Shown in pieces: positions 36,273 through 46,216 of a DNA stretch of 64,000 nt. The stretch's first letter is position 1. Every line of letters starts with the position of its first letter. The notes beneath the pieces are model-generated. The model saw nothing but the letters and a program-made list of their open reading frames with translations, ran no database searches and was not told the origin of the DNA. The DNA is taken from assembly GCF_945859825.1 (NCBI RefSeq), contig NZ_CAMAPC010000001.1:1-64000 (forward strand), read 5' to 3'. The translations under genes and the position numbers were made by a program. Origin of the DNA: Pseudoalteromonas holothuriae (lineage in GTDB: Bacteria > Pseudomonadota > Gammaproteobacteria > Enterobacterales > Alteromonadaceae).

Positions 36273-36521
36273 ATGATCAACGATAACAATGTAATTGATA
36301 CACTTGAAGAGTTAGAGACATTTCTAAACGCAGTAGATAAAGGCGGCTTAGGTCTGGAAAATGCGGTAGGTGTAGCATTGGCTACCAACAACAGTAATGG
36401 CCGTCCATTCGTTGCCGTGTTAGATGATAATCATCAGTTGTTATTAGGTCGCTGGGTGACGCAAGATGTTTTTGATAATGGCAAAGAACTCGTTCGTAAT
36501 GGGATACCAAAATCTCATTAG
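36273..36521 (+). CDS. Small hypothetical protein, 82 aa
   Basis: The short frame starts at ATG 36273 with GAGG seven bases upstream. The product is acidic and has a compact mix of helix (VIDTLEELETFLNAVDKGG) and strand (RPFVAVLDDNHQLLLGRW). No signal peptide is visible and I recognise no family. The good ribosome site and protein-like composition favour a real gene; absence of context keeps confidence moderate. Confidence 0.5.
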   Translation: MINDNNVIDTLEELETFLNAVDKGGLGLENAVGVALATNNSNGRPFVAVLDDNHQLLLGRWVTQDVFDNGKELVRNGIPKSH

Positions 36522-37046
36522 TGAGTATGAAAAACCAAAGTATAGCCATACCTTTAAAAGTAATAGTGTTAAAGTGCGCTTTAATTTGATTGTGGTTCTG
36601 TTGTGGTTCTGTTGTGGTTGTTGCGCTGTGCACAATTAAAAACAAAAGTAGCCTACAGAGGTAAGTACTAACGCTACACCAATCAACAGTGGAGTATTAA
36701 GTGTGAGATTAAACCTAGGTTTTTGAGTGATAGCGAGCCAAACATCAATTAGATTAGTGTGATTACCAAGGGAAACTGACATTTTTCATTACAGAGCGTC
36801 ACCAAATGGGACGGTCAGTTCAGGCCAGTAGCAGCCGTTGAGGCTGAATAATTTAAATGGCCGCTGTGTTCGTATTGCGGTCGTCGACCAATTTAGATTT
36901 TGATGAAGTGACAGAGCGATAAAGAGATATTTTTTCAATGATGATAGTTTCTGACTAAATGAGGGTGAACTCCTCAGTTGAAAATGCTTTGTAAATATGT
37001 GAGTATCATTAAGATTCAATATGATAAGTATATAAGGTAACTAAAA
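36522..37046. other. Gap with an 11-bp tandem repeat
   Basis: About 525 bases hold no firm gene. TTGTGGTTCTG is repeated in tandem near 36590-36622. A 76-codon minus-strand frame at 36789-37019 looks random. The last 100 bases probably hold the esterase promoter. Confidence 0.5.
36590..36622. repeat. 11-bp tandem repeat, about three units
   Basis: TTGTGGTTCTG occurs twice exactly (36590-36600, 36601-36611), followed by a partial third unit TTGTGGTTGTT. Confidence 0.8.
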
Positions 37047-38231
37047 ATGAAAGGATTCAGAGGACATGTGATTTTTTGGATTTTATGTGTATTTATACCT
37101 TCCATAGTATATGCGCAGGGTTCGCAGACATTAGAGTCCTACGAGCTTCATACCGAGACAATAAACTCTAAAGTTCTCAATGAAGAGCGCACCGTCGTCA
37201 TTCAATTACCTAAAAGCTACTCAAGTAACCCAAGCAAAAAATATCCTATAATATATCGACTGGATGGTGCCGGTAATTTAGCGCAGATGAACGCAGTTCT
37301 TGAAAGCTTACAATCTCAACGTGCCGCTCCAGAAGTGATTATTGTAGCAATTGAAAATACAGACCGTTTACGCGACTTTTACCCAACTGTAAATCAGGAC
37401 CCAAGAGGCCCAGTAGGGTTAGGCGGCGGTGGTGCTAAATTCCTTAAATTTATTACCTCTGAACTTATGCCACTGGTTGAGAAAGAGTATCGCGTTCATG
37501 ATTATAGAGTAATAGCTGGGGCGTCTGCTGGAGGTGTATTTTCACTATTTGCACTACAAAAACGACCAGATCTTTTCAATGCAGTACTGGCCTACAGTCC
37601 AGCAGTATGGTGGGCAGAAGGTGCCACAGGTAATTCGACTGTCGAGTTTTTAAAGAAAAATCAGCAACTCAATCAATTTATATATACAGCCATTGGGAAT
37701 GAGCAGGCACCTATGCGATCTTATTACGATGGAATGATTGCTGGCATTATGGCGCATAAACCTAAAGGTGTTCGTTGGGTAAATGACTCATTTAAGGATG
37801 TACCACATAACTTAGTCAGCACAGCGGCGCGCTTTAGGGCTTTCCACAATCTGTTTCACTCTGAATACATGCAAGTCCATGACTATACTGGAGAGTTAGC
37901 TTCCATTGACAAATACTATGCCCGAGTGTCACAGCAGCATGGCGAAGAGATAAAAGCCCCTGAATGGGTAATTCGAGAGCTGGGTTATCATTTTGTTAGT
38001 CAAAAAGATTACGAACAAGCGATAAAAGTCTTCCAATATAATGTCGAAAAATATCCTGATTCATCCGATGCTCATAATGGTTTAGCTTATGGCTATGAAG
38101 AGTCTGGCAAATGGCAAAAAGCGCTGACAAGTGTGAATGCAGCCTTAGAACTTGCATCAAAAGACAACGATGGGTACCAAGTGTATATGAATAGAAGAGC
38201 AAGACTATTAAAACGACTTAATGAGAGTTGA
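37047..38231 (+). CDS. Exported esterase (enterochelin-esterase-like fold) with TPR tail
   Basis: The 394-residue protein has a signal peptide (VIFWILCVFIPSIVYAQ). The alpha/beta-hydrolase domain has YPIIYRLDGAGNLAQMNAVL, the nucleophile elbow GASAGG (serine near residue 158) and the expected downstream aspartate and histidine regions. The last about 80 residues carry TPR-like helices (YEQAIKVFQYNVEKYPDSSD, AHNGLAYGYEESGKWQKALT). The family hydrolyses esters, in some members of siderophores or acylated polysaccharides, in the periplasm. It lies about 1.4 kb from the second TonB receptor and may process its cargo, but nothing links them directly. Confidence 0.88.
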   Translation: MKGFRGHVIFWILCVFIPSIVYAQGSQTLESYELHTETINSKVLNEERTVVIQLPKSYSSNPSKKYPIIYRLDGAGNLAQMNAVLESLQSQRAAPEVIIVAIENTDRLRDFYPTVNQDPRGPVGLGGGGAKFLKFITSELMPLVEKEYRVHDYRVIAGASAGGVFSLFALQKRPDLFNAVLAYSPAVWWAEGATGNSTVEFLKKNQQLNQFIYTAIGNEQAPMRSYYDGMIAGIMAHKPKGVRWVNDSFKDVPHNLVSTAARFRAFHNLFHSEYMQVHDYTGELASIDKYYARVSQQHGEEIKAPEWVIRELGYHFVSQKDYEQAIKVFQYNVEKYPDSSDAHNGLAYGYEESGKWQKALTSVNAALELASKDNDGYQVYMNRRARLLKRLNES

Positions 38232-38497
38232 GTACGAGGGTTTTTATAGATATTTTCTTAGATAAGCGAGTACTTCGGGAGTAGTGCATAGCAAATTGGT
38301 TATTGCTGAGTGAGTTGCCACTCTAACTGACTAAAAAATGATGTTTATAGGCAACAGGTAAAATCTATTCGTTGCCTAAACTCATAAATAATTCTGAGTT
38401 ACTGGATTTATATTACTTGCTTTTACACATGGGCTATTGAGCGTGTTTAGAGTATTACTTACAATAGTGCATCTTTTATTTATTACAGAATATGATT

Positions 38498-38746
38498 ATG
38501 AATGACACAACAGCAAAACCTGAGATCCCTGATCAACTCTCAATTAATCCACGCAGCCGCTATTACAATGAAGAAGTATTAAAACATGACATTGGTGTGA
38601 GCATTAACGGTAAAGAACGTAATGATGTCGAAGAATACTGTATCAGTGAAGGTTGGATTAAAGTTGCATCGGCAAAAGCGCTAGACCGTCGCGGCCAACC
38701 TCTATTGATTAAAACAAAAGGTACGGTTGAAGTATTTTATCGTTAA
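38498..38746 (+). CDS. DUF3297 family protein
   Basis: The protein has 82 residues from ATG 38498 (an ATG two codons earlier is also possible). It shows the conserved core NPRSRYYNEEVLKHDIGVSI, NGKERNDVEEYCISEGWIKV, ALDRRGQPLLIKTKGTVEVF. This small, highly conserved soluble protein is known as DUF3297, without assigned function. It stands alone and is followed by a GC-rich hairpin. Confidence 0.88.
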   Translation: MNDTTAKPEIPDQLSINPRSRYYNEEVLKHDIGVSINGKERNDVEEYCISEGWIKVASAKALDRRGQPLLIKTKGTVEVFYR

Positions 38747-38753
38747 CAATACG

Positions 38754-38781
38754 AATCGGGCAGGTTTGCGCCTGCCTGATT
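38754..38781 (+). terminator. Terminator after DUF3297
   Basis: AATCGGGCAGG and CCTGCCTGATT pair across a 6-base loop with one G-T wobble, directly after the stop. The T-run is weak. Confidence 0.65.
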
Positions 38782-39058
38782 ATTAAATAATCTCAGGTTT
38801 GGGTAAGAGTTTTGAAATAGGGCATTCTTTGTAATTAACATTTTGTGCAATCTAATGATGATATTTTGTTCAACATCAAGGCGCTTTGGTACAGTAATAA
38901 CTGGCTATTATAAGTGAGAATTACGCAGAGAGTGAGCAAAATAGCTCTATTAGGCAAATCCGCTTATCCGAAACTGAAGTTAAATAAATACGTTACTCTT
39001 TTGTTTATACTCAACCGCATTTTAGTCGCTATTTGCAGTGGGTAGCTAAACAGTCATG
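38782..39058. other. Intergenic stretch, nothing assignable
   Basis: Between the DUF3297 terminator and the end of the LysR gene I see no ORF, clear hairpin or known motif. Confidence 0.5.
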
Positions 39059-39931
39059 CTATTCATTTATATACGAAAGTAGTATTTTTACTAACCCTTG
39101 CTGGGGGACATTGTTTGGCCATACTGCATAAAGAGGAATATCTTCTACCTTCCACTCAGGAAATAAGTGTACCAGCGAATGACTCGCAATGAGTTCTGCT
39201 ACTAGGTAATCGGGTGGCGTTGCTACCCCTACACCTTGCTCACACATTTCAACCATGGCGCAAATACTATTGACAGAGATGTTGCTTTTATATTCTATTT
39301 TATAGTGCTCTCCTTGGTTATTTTTGAGCATGCGAGCGTTTGATAGCATGGCTAAGCTTATCCAGTTCCAGTGTGCAATGTCGCTTATAGCTATTGGTTT
39401 AGGCTGAGACTTAAAGAAAGCGCTAGAGCATACTATTAGCCGTTTTATCTCACCGATACGTTTTGACTTTAGATTACTATCAGCCATGGTTCCTGCTCTG
39501 ATAGCTAAGTCTACGCCCTCTTCAATTAAGTTACTGCGTTCATCTTTGTATTCTAAATTCAACGACAGCATAGGGTGATGCTTACTAAATTGCGCAAGCT
39601 TTTGGGTGAGTGGCGCTTTGATCAATGCAGTGGGGAGGGTGATTGTTAATTCGCCGCGCAGTTGTTCTTTATTATTTGTCACTGTGTCTAGACCTGACTG
39701 AGCTGCCTCAAGCATCATAAGAGCGTGTTGGTATAATGCTTTACCATCGCTAGTTAATGATAAGCTTCTAGTTGAGCGGTAAAGTAAAGCAACATGAAGT
39801 TTTTTTTCCAAATTACTTACTTGATAGCTAACCACTGAGGGTGACAAACCGAGTGAGCGAGCAGCCCTTCTAAAAGAGCCTTTTTTTACGGTCTCGGCAA
39901 AAATGGCCAACGCTCTTAATTCGTCAATCAT
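39059..39931 (-). CDS. LysR-family regulator next to LysE exporter
   Basis: The 290-residue protein has the winged helix-turn-helix (GSFRRAARSLGLSPSVVSYQ, LEKKLHVALLYRSTRSLSLT) and an effector domain starting ELTITLPTALIKAP. It diverges from a LysE-type amino-acid exporter across 107 bases, the usual arrangement in which the regulator senses a build-up of an amino acid and turns on export. An ArgP-like role is an inference from that arrangement, not from sequence. Confidence 0.92.
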   Translation of the reverse strand: MIDELRALAIFAETVKKGSFRRAARSLGLSPSVVSYQVSNLEKKLHVALLYRSTRSLSLTSDGKALYQHALMMLEAAQSGLDTVTNNKEQLRGELTITLPTALIKAPLTQKLAQFSKHHPMLSLNLEYKDERSNLIEEGVDLAIRAGTMADSNLKSKRIGEIKRLIVCSSAFFKSQPKPIAISDIAHWNWISLAMLSNARMLKNNQGEHYKIEYKSNISVNSICAMVEMCEQGVGVATPPDYLVAELIASHSLVHLFPEWKVEDIPLYAVWPNNVPQQGLVKILLSYINE

Positions 39932-40038
39932 AGTTAAGATAGTTAAATATTTTAGAACAGTGAATTAAAGTTGTACTGCCTAGTCATAGAAGTGTCCAGC
40001 TGCCTACAATACGATACACATTTTGTAGGAGTATATGT

Positions 40039-40647
40039 ATGTCGATTATGGTAGCAATGAGCTTATTTGCCCTTTCTATGTCTATTTCACCAGGGCCTGT
40101 GAACTTAATTACCCTAACCACTGGCACTAATTTGGGGATAAAAAAAACGATGCCATTTGTATCTGGTGCAACAGTTGGATTCACGTTGTTGCTCTACTTA
40201 CTAGGCTTGAGTTATGTTCAGTTAGCAGGTGAATATAACCAAATAATCAATGTATTAAGTTTACTTGGTAATGGTTATGTTTTTTATATGGGATATAAAC
40301 TACTAACGAGTAAGGGTAAAGTTGGAATTACTCCGTCGACACAACCCAGTTTTATACATGGCTTTTTATTACAATGGTTAAACCCCAAAGCTTGGGGGGC
40401 ATGTATTGTTGGCATTACTGCGTTTAATTTGTCTGAGTCTCACTATCAATTGACCGTGTTTGTCGCGATTTATTTTATGGTTTGTTATTTATCTATCACG
40501 GCATGGGCGCTATTTGGTGTCAAAATAAATGAGCTAATACATACGCCTCAACACCTTAAAACGTTTAATACCTTGATGGGTGGATGTTTGGTGGTAATTG
40601 CACTTTATTTGGGTATTAATATGCTCTTAAAAGCGTTTGATTTATAA
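40039..40647 (+). CDS. LysE/RhtB-family amino-acid exporter
   Basis: The 202-residue inner-membrane protein has about six hydrophobic segments. The N-terminal signature SLFALSMSISPGPVNLITLT is followed by TGTNLGIKKTMPFVSGATVG, and LLQWLNPKAWGACIVGITAF is conserved in the family. Members export amino acids such as lysine, arginine, threonine or homoserine lactone; the substrate here is unknown. GGAG lies upstream of ATG 40039. It is paired with the divergent LysR gene. Confidence 0.9.
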   Translation: MSIMVAMSLFALSMSISPGPVNLITLTTGTNLGIKKTMPFVSGATVGFTLLLYLLGLSYVQLAGEYNQIINVLSLLGNGYVFYMGYKLLTSKGKVGITPSTQPSFIHGFLLQWLNPKAWGACIVGITAFNLSESHYQLTVFVAIYFMVCYLSITAWALFGVKINELIHTPQHLKTFNTLMGGCLVVIALYLGINMLLKAFDL

Positions 40648-40891
40648 GCACTGTATACTCAGGCTGGCTTAAAAAGCTGCGATTATAATGTTTAGCGCTT
40701 TGGGGAGGTTTTCCTTGTTCTCTCAAATATTAACTCAGCTAATTTCTACTTATTGCTCTGTTTAGCTTCTATGGTAGGTGTTATTTGTTAGAGAGTTGCA
40801 GTGGGTTATAACATACATAGTGGAGTCAAGGTAACATGGTAACTGAACTCCTGATTATGTACCATAGCGCTTTTACCTATGAACTGACGTT

Positions 40892-41749
40892 ATGCTTTAT
40901 CTTATTGCTGTCACACTGTTGTGGGCTTTTTCTTTTAGCTTAATAGGGGTCTACTTAGCAGGCCAAGTGGATGCATGGTTTAGTGCTTTTATACGCATAG
41001 CACTCGCTACCTGTGTGTTTTTGCCTTTTTTGAAATTAACCGTTATGCCAAAATTATTAGCCGTTAAGCTGATGCTAATTGGTGCTGTGCAACTGGGTAT
41101 AATGTATGGCTTTTATTACCACGCGTTTTTATTTTTGAGTGTGCCCGAAGTATTACTCTTTACGGTGATGACACCTTTATATATCACGTTATTAAATGAC
41201 TTATTAGAAAGGCGCTTTAATCTTAAATTTTTAGTTGTGGCAGTTATTGCCATTCTTGGTGCTGTTGCAATTCGTTATCAAGGTATTGATGGAAGCTTTG
41301 TATTGGGCTTAATGCTAGTGCAAGGAGCTAACCTGTGCTTTGCCATGGGTCAAGTAAGTTACAAGCGACTTATGCACACCAGCGCCGTGGAGCAGCAAAG
41401 CGTGTTTGGTTGGTTTTTTATAGGCGCTTTGATGGTATCCGCGACGTGTTTTGCTGTGTTTGGAGATAGTTCGCGCCTACCTTCAAACTCAATCCAGTGG
41501 GGAGTTTTAATATATCTTGGGCTGGTAGCGTCAGGTTTGGGTTACTTTGCCTGGAACAAAGGCGCAACGCAAGTCGATGTCGGTACATTAGCGGTGATGA
41601 ATAATATGCTGATCCCAGCGGGGATTGTGGTTAATATTTTGATTTGGAACCGAGATGCAGATATTACCCGATTGGCATTAGGCGGCGGAATCATGATGAT
41701 AGCGCTGTGGTTAAATCAACGTCTAAAAGTACGCAGCGTCCCTAGCTGA
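40892..41749 (+). CDS. EamA/DMT-family transporter
   Basis: The 285-residue protein has ten predicted transmembrane segments in two EamA repeats (LIAVTLLWAFSFSLIGVYLA and LGLVASGLGYFAWNKGATQV, the second ending in the typical GYFxWNKG). It fits the carboxylate/amino acid/amine exporter group. No ribosome site is obvious before ATG 40892. It follows the LysE gene by 244 bases, so it likely has its own promoter. It ends at a terminator shared with the RTX gene. Confidence 0.88.
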   Translation: MLYLIAVTLLWAFSFSLIGVYLAGQVDAWFSAFIRIALATCVFLPFLKLTVMPKLLAVKLMLIGAVQLGIMYGFYYHAFLFLSVPEVLLFTVMTPLYITLLNDLLERRFNLKFLVVAVIAILGAVAIRYQGIDGSFVLGLMLVQGANLCFAMGQVSYKRLMHTSAVEQQSVFGWFFIGALMVSATCFAVFGDSSRLPSNSIQWGVLIYLGLVASGLGYFAWNKGATQVDVGTLAVMNNMLIPAGIVVNILIWNRDADITRLALGGGIMMIALWLNQRLKVRSVPS

Positions 41750-41773
41750 TGTGATAGATGTTAAAGGGTCGAA

Positions 41774-41802
41774 AAAGCCCGCACATGTTTTTTTTGCGGG
41801 CT
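41774..41802. terminator. Bidirectional terminator between EamA and RTX genes
   Basis: AAAGCCCGCA, a T-rich loop and TGCGGGCT form a GC-rich stem between convergent genes. It serves both strands. Confidence 0.8.
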
Positions 41803-41812
41803 CAGTACTTAA

Positions 41813-43309
41813 TTAGCTACAGGTTATTGTCTGACCAGACTTGTTGTAACAGGTACTTTCTTGCTGAACAATATGCCTACATTTGTAGGCAAAATTATTT
41901 TCCATACAATTTACATAGGTTCCGTAGATGCCAGAGCCTATGTAATAGTCAACTCGCCATTCATGGTAAGAGTATGGCGTGACAGACTGGTTGCTTAACC
42001 AACGAGTAAACACAGCGCTTGATACTAGGTTGTAAAGTGCCCAAGGGCGATAGCTGAAACTGCGCCAGCCTTTGTCATAGCCACTGTATGAGCCAGACAT
42101 CTCGACCACTGTATTGGCTGCGTCGTAGTAAGGGTTATCGTAGTTGCTTTTTTTATCTACTTTTGACAATAAGCCTTGATAGTCTTTCACCCAAGTTGTG
42201 CTTTCGCAACTGTCTAAAAAAAACATACCTTTATCTTTGCCTTTACCACATGTTCCCTCAGGTGCGGAATCAGCGGTCCAAATATAATCGCCATTTTTAC
42301 CGCCATGTATCTTGGCATCATGTTGTGTTGTTGAGGTAATGATCACGTCATTACCTTTACCGCCTTCTTGGTTTGAGTCTTCACCATACACAAACATGAG
42401 GTCATCACCATCATTACCCCATGCTTTATGCCATCTTGTATTGCTAACATTGCCGTTACCACTTTCAAGTAGAGCGTCAGCACCATCGCCACCATGTAGT
42501 CTGTCTTCTCGACCACCATTACCTGTAAGGTAGTCATTACCAGCATCACCATACAGTTGATCGTTGCCTTCGTCTCCACTGAGTACGTCGTGACCGTTGC
42601 CGCCGTATAGTTTATCGTTACCGTCTTTGTTGCTGTTACATGCACCTTGTTCGTAAATATAGCCATTGCCTGCATTTGATAGTCTACACCCGCCACCTAG
42701 GTAGTCATTATCATTGCCACCATATAGTGTGTCAGCGCCTTGGCCACCCATTAGCAAATCGCCGCCGTTTTCGCCGTACAGCACATCATTGTTATAATCA
42801 CCAAATAATTTATCGTGACCGTCACCACCTTTTAGCTGATCATTACCGTAACCACCATTGATCACATCGTTGTCAGCTTCACCAGATAGTATGTCATTGC
42901 CGCTGCTACCCGATAGAGTGTCATTACCTGCACCACCATAGAGCGTGTCATTCTTACTGCCAGAGGTAATAGTATCGTTACCGTTATTACCATATACAAC
43001 TTGAGTTAGGGCTACGTTGCTGCCATCAAAGTTGTCATGTCCGCTGCCTAATGTGGCTCGGATACTGTTTAATTGGCTCAGATAAAAAGTGTCGCAACTT
43101 GTGCTGCTACCAACTTTTCGTTTCACTGTAAGTACATCACTAGAGCTTGTTAGTGTAAAAGTCTCGCTAGCGCTTGAACCTGAAATGATTAAAGTAGTGC
43201 CTTGAACATAAGCAGACGCACCATTGGCGATACCATTACATGCGGCGAATGCGTAATTTGTAATACCCAAAGATAAGGCTAAACATATTGAGTTTAATTT
43301 AAATGCCAT
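41813..43309 (-). CDS. RTX calcium-binding repeat protein with Sec signal
   Basis: The 498-residue protein has a Sec signal peptide (SICLALSLGITNYAFA). A short N-terminal beta region is followed by an RTX array from about residue 105 (GNDTITSGSKNDTLYGGAGN, DTLSGSSGNDILSGEADNDV and many more GGxGxD units), with a Cys-containing insertion (GGGCRLSNAGNGYI). RTX nonamers bind calcium and fold outside the cell. Most RTX proteins go through type I secretion with a C-terminal signal. This one instead has an N-terminal signal and a C-terminal Cys-rich domain of about 120 residues (VNCMENNFAYKCRHIVQQES, TCYNKSGQTITCS). That C-terminal domain is not recognised. Confidence 0.85.
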   Translation of the reverse strand: MAFKLNSICLALSLGITNYAFAACNGIANGASAYVQGTTLIISGSSASETFTLTSSSDVLTVKRKVGSSTSCDTFYLSQLNSIRATLGSGHDNFDGSNVALTQVVYGNNGNDTITSGSKNDTLYGGAGNDTLSGSSGNDILSGEADNDVINGGYGNDQLKGGDGHDKLFGDYNNDVLYGENGGDLLMGGQGADTLYGGNDNDYLGGGCRLSNAGNGYIYEQGACNSNKDGNDKLYGGNGHDVLSGDEGNDQLYGDAGNDYLTGNGGREDRLHGGDGADALLESGNGNVSNTRWHKAWGNDGDDLMFVYGEDSNQEGGKGNDVIITSTTQHDAKIHGGKNGDYIWTADSAPEGTCGKGKDKGMFFLDSCESTTWVKDYQGLLSKVDKKSNYDNPYYDAANTVVEMSGSYSGYDKGWRSFSYRPWALYNLVSSAVFTRWLSNQSVTPYSYHEWRVDYYIGSGIYGTYVNCMENNFAYKCRHIVQQESTCYNKSGQTITCS

Positions 43310-43668
43310 TGTTTGATCCTAGATAGTGTTTTTATTGAAGTTTGGAGAAAAATTGCCGAAATCAAAGACTACATCACAATATTGAAAGCATTATGGAGGA
43401 ATAAAAAACAAACAAATTCAATGTGGTAGAAGTTTATTAAACGAACTTGATTGGGTTGTAGGAATTGATGCTGACTGAATTAAGGCACTACTGGTTATTC
43501 ATGACTATTAAATAAGCAAAATCTGTAAATCACCTAATGGTAATTTGTTCCACTAATATTTGCGATGCTTTATAAAAGGCCCTCAAATAAGTTCTGGGTG
43601 ACGGTTGGTGGGTTTAGGGGGGGAGTCGGTGGATTCAAAGTGGCACATTTATACCCTGTGGTATATTT

Positions 43669-43692
43669 GTCATCCTGACGAAGGTCAGGAGC
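43669..43692 (-). repeat. Dispersed hairpin repeat, core in reverse
   Basis: GTCATCCTGACGAAGGTCAGGA matches the minus strand of the core hairpin at 3758-3777 and 7627-7646. Only the core of the repeat is clearly kept here. Confidence 0.65.
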
Positions 43693-43712
43693 TGATTTTT
43701 GACCACCTCAGA

Positions 43713-43748
43713 AGGTAGCTCACGTTCAAAGTTGAATATGAGCTACCT
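43713..43748. terminator. Probable terminator of katG
   Basis: AGGTAGCTCA and TGAGCTACCT form a perfect 10-bp stem with a 16-base loop, ending 10 bases past the katG stop codon on the minus strand. No T-run follows. Confidence 0.5.
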
Positions 43749-43757
43749 AAAGTAAGG

Positions 43758-46031
43758 TTATCTATCTAAGTTCATTACCTTGGTCCAAGCTTTTACAAAG
43801 TCCTCAACAAACTTTTGTTTAGAGGTATCGAAGGCATATACTTCAGCTATGGCGCGTAACTCGGAGTTTGACCCAAATATTAAATCGACAGAGGTTGCAG
43901 TCCATTTTTGCTCGTTACTTTGGCGGTCAAAACCCTGATAAACGCCCGCTTCTTGTGACTTTCTCCAAACGGTTGACATATCAAGTAAATTAACAAAAAA
44001 ATCGTTAGTTAGTGTGCCAGGGTTATCTGTTAATACGCCATGTTTAGTTGCTTGATAATTGGCATCTAGCACACGCATACCACCAATCAGCACGGTCATT
44101 TCTGGCACGCTTAAATTGAGCTGATCTGCTTTATCAACAAGCATTTCTGTTGGTGTTTTATAGCTAGCTCCTTCATCAAAGTAATTTCTAAACGCATCAG
44201 CTTTGAGTTCAAGTAAGCTAAAAGCATTGATGTCAGTTTGTGCTTGTGTTGCATCGCCACGACCGGGTATAAATGGCACTGACACGGTATAACCAGCTTC
44301 TTTAGCCGCTTGTTCAATCGCTGCGCTGGCACCGAGTACAATCAGATCGGCTAACGAAATATGGCTTTTATTGAAAAAGCCGTTGTTAAAGTCTGTTTGA
44401 ATATCCTTCAGTACCTCCAATACTTTAGCTGTTTCCTGCGGGTTATTGACTGCCCAGCTTTTTTGAGGTGCCAGAGCAATACGGGCACCATTTGCACCGC
44501 CACGCATATCTGAATTACGGTAACTGGCAGCTGAGCCCCACGCCACTCGAACAAGTTCTGAAACATTTACATTTGAATTTAAAATTTGCTTTTTGAGCGC
44601 ATTGATTTCATCACCATCTAACTTAGAAGTGGTTGTTTCATCAATAGGGTCTTGCCAAATTAAGGTTTCTTTTGGTACTTCATCGCCTAAAAAGTTGCGT
44701 GCAGGCCCCATATCTCTATGTGTTAACTTGTACCACGCTTTTGCAAATGCTAATCGGTATTCTTGCGGGTCAGCCAAAAAACGCTCGGCAATTTTTCGAT
44801 ACTCAGGGTCGAATTTTAACGCTAAATCAGCCGTGGTCATGACGGGGGGGTTAAATTTACCTTCAATGTGCGCGTCAGGTACCGCTTTGTGTAAAGACCC
44901 ATCTGTTGGAATCCACTGAATCGCACCTGCTGGGCTGCGAGTTTGTTGCCATTCAAAGTTTAATAAGTTACTTAGGTACAAAGAAGTCCATTTGGTAGGC
45001 GCTTGTGTCCAAGCACCTTCTAAGCCGCTTGTTACGGTATCCTCAGAGTGACCTTTGCCACATTTATTTTTCCAGCCTAAACCTTGCTCCTCAATTGCTG
45101 CAGCGCCAGGCTCTTTGCCAACACAATCTGCAGGTTTGTGCGCCCCATGCATTTTACCAAAGGTATGGCCCCCTGCAATCAAGGCCAGTGTTTCTTCATC
45201 ATTCATTGCCATACGAGAGAAAGCTACACGGATATTTTTAGCAGAGCCGAGTGGGTCTGGTTTACCTTTAGGCCCTTCAGGATTGACGTAAATCAATCCC
45301 ATATGCGTTGCGCCTAATGGGCGCTGAAGTTTGCCATCGCGGTTTTCTCTATCGCTGGCGAGCATTTCAACTTCGGGGCCCCAGTAAACCAAATCAGGCT
45401 CCCAGTCATCGGCGCGACCACCAGCAAAACCATAGGTTTGAAAACCCATATTTTCTAATGCTACGTTACCTGCGAGCACCATCAGGTCGGCCCAAGAAAG
45501 TGCTTCCCCGTACTTTTGTTTTACAGGCCATAACAAGCGGCGTGCTTTATCTAGATTACCGTTGTCAGGCCAGCTATTGAGAGGGTCAAAGCGCTGCTGG
45601 CCTCCGCCGGCACCACCGCGACCATCAAGCGTACGATATGTGCCTGCGCTGTGCCATGTCATACGAATAAAAAACGGTCCATAATTGCCAAAGTCAGCTG
45701 GCCACCAATCTTGTGATTGAGTAAGTAAGGCATCAATATCCTTTTTTACATCACTGAGGTTTAAGGTTTTGAATGCTTTGGCATAATCAAAGTTTTCACC
45801 ATATGGGTTGGAGCGCGCATCATGGTCTCGTAACGGAGCAAGATCAAGTTGTTCGGGCCACCAAAAGGTATTAGGCTTTGCCTGTCCTACTTGCGTAACA
45901 CCGTTACCCATTGCGCCTTTAGGTTTGCTCATTTGAGCTTGTTCATGGTTATGTGCAAATGCGTGGCTTGATATAAATAGCATACCTATGGTACTAACTA
46001 GGGCGCTTTTGCGCGATAGCTTTTTATTCAT
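43758..46031 (-). CDS. katG: Periplasmic catalase-peroxidase
   Basis: The 757-residue protein is a bifunctional haem catalase-peroxidase. It has a signal peptide ([16 protein letters not shown]), so it should be periplasmic, as in KatP-type enzymes. The distal triad is Arg123, Trp126 and His127 in RMTWHSAG; the proximal haem ligand is His289 in GGHTFG. The Trp126-Tyr248-Met274 set needed for the catalytic adduct is present ([16 protein letters not shown]). The C-terminal half is the usual inactive duplicate. The enzyme removes hydrogen peroxide. The gene is monocistronic; no OxyR box could be identified. Confidence 0.95.
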   Translation of the reverse strand: MNKKLSRKSALVSTIGMLFISSHAFAHNHEQAQMSKPKGAMGNGVTQVGQAKPNTFWWPEQLDLAPLRDHDARSNPYGENFDYAKAFKTLNLSDVKKDIDALLTQSQDWWPADFGNYGPFFIRMTWHSAGTYRTLDGRGGAGGGQQRFDPLNSWPDNGNLDKARRLLWPVKQKYGEALSWADLMVLAGNVALENMGFQTYGFAGGRADDWEPDLVYWGPEVEMLASDRENRDGKLQRPLGATHMGLIYVNPEGPKGKPDPLGSAKNIRVAFSRMAMNDEETLALIAGGHTFGKMHGAHKPADCVGKEPGAAAIEEQGLGWKNKCGKGHSEDTVTSGLEGAWTQAPTKWTSLYLSNLLNFEWQQTRSPAGAIQWIPTDGSLHKAVPDAHIEGKFNPPVMTTADLALKFDPEYRKIAERFLADPQEYRLAFAKAWYKLTHRDMGPARNFLGDEVPKETLIWQDPIDETTTSKLDGDEINALKKQILNSNVNVSELVRVAWGSAASYRNSDMRGGANGARIALAPQKSWAVNNPQETAKVLEVLKDIQTDFNNGFFNKSHISLADLIVLGASAAIEQAAKEAGYTVSVPFIPGRGDATQAQTDINAFSLLELKADAFRNYFDEGASYKTPTEMLVDKADQLNLSVPEMTVLIGGMRVLDANYQATKHGVLTDNPGTLTNDFFVNLLDMSTVWRKSQEAGVYQGFDRQSNEQKWTATSVDLIFGSNSELRAIAEVYAFDTSKQKFVEDFVKAWTKVMNLDR

Positions 46032-46216
46032 GTTAATTTCCTTTAAATTACATTATCCCTGCAAACTCGCAGTTATTTTGTGTTGAAAAGAGTATAGGAA
46101 AAAGTGGCTATTTTATGAGTGAATTAAAACGATTGCCTTAATCGAAAAACTTGATGTGGTGTTTTTTGGGGAAAATGTGCCGCAACTATGGCGGTGCGAC
46201 ACTCATAATTGCAGGC

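Larger units (their letters stand above)
43310..43757. other. Gap with hairpin repeats
   Basis: These 448 bases hold a reverse copy of the ATCCTGA hairpin at about 43669-43692, a G-run near 43615-43623 and a 10-bp inverted repeat near the end of the katG gene. No ORF is credible. Confidence 0.55.

Noticed and set aside
36789..37019. 76-codon minus-strand frame before the esterase gene
   Set aside because: No start signal and random-looking sequence; it overlaps the probable promoter of the esterase.
42312..42861. Several overlapping frames opposite and inside the RTX gene
   Set aside because: They come from the strongly biased glycine/aspartate codons of the repeat array and have no family features.
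44593..45580. Plus-strand frames opposite katG
   Set aside because: Shadow frames of a highly conserved gene; no ribosome sites or domain patterns.
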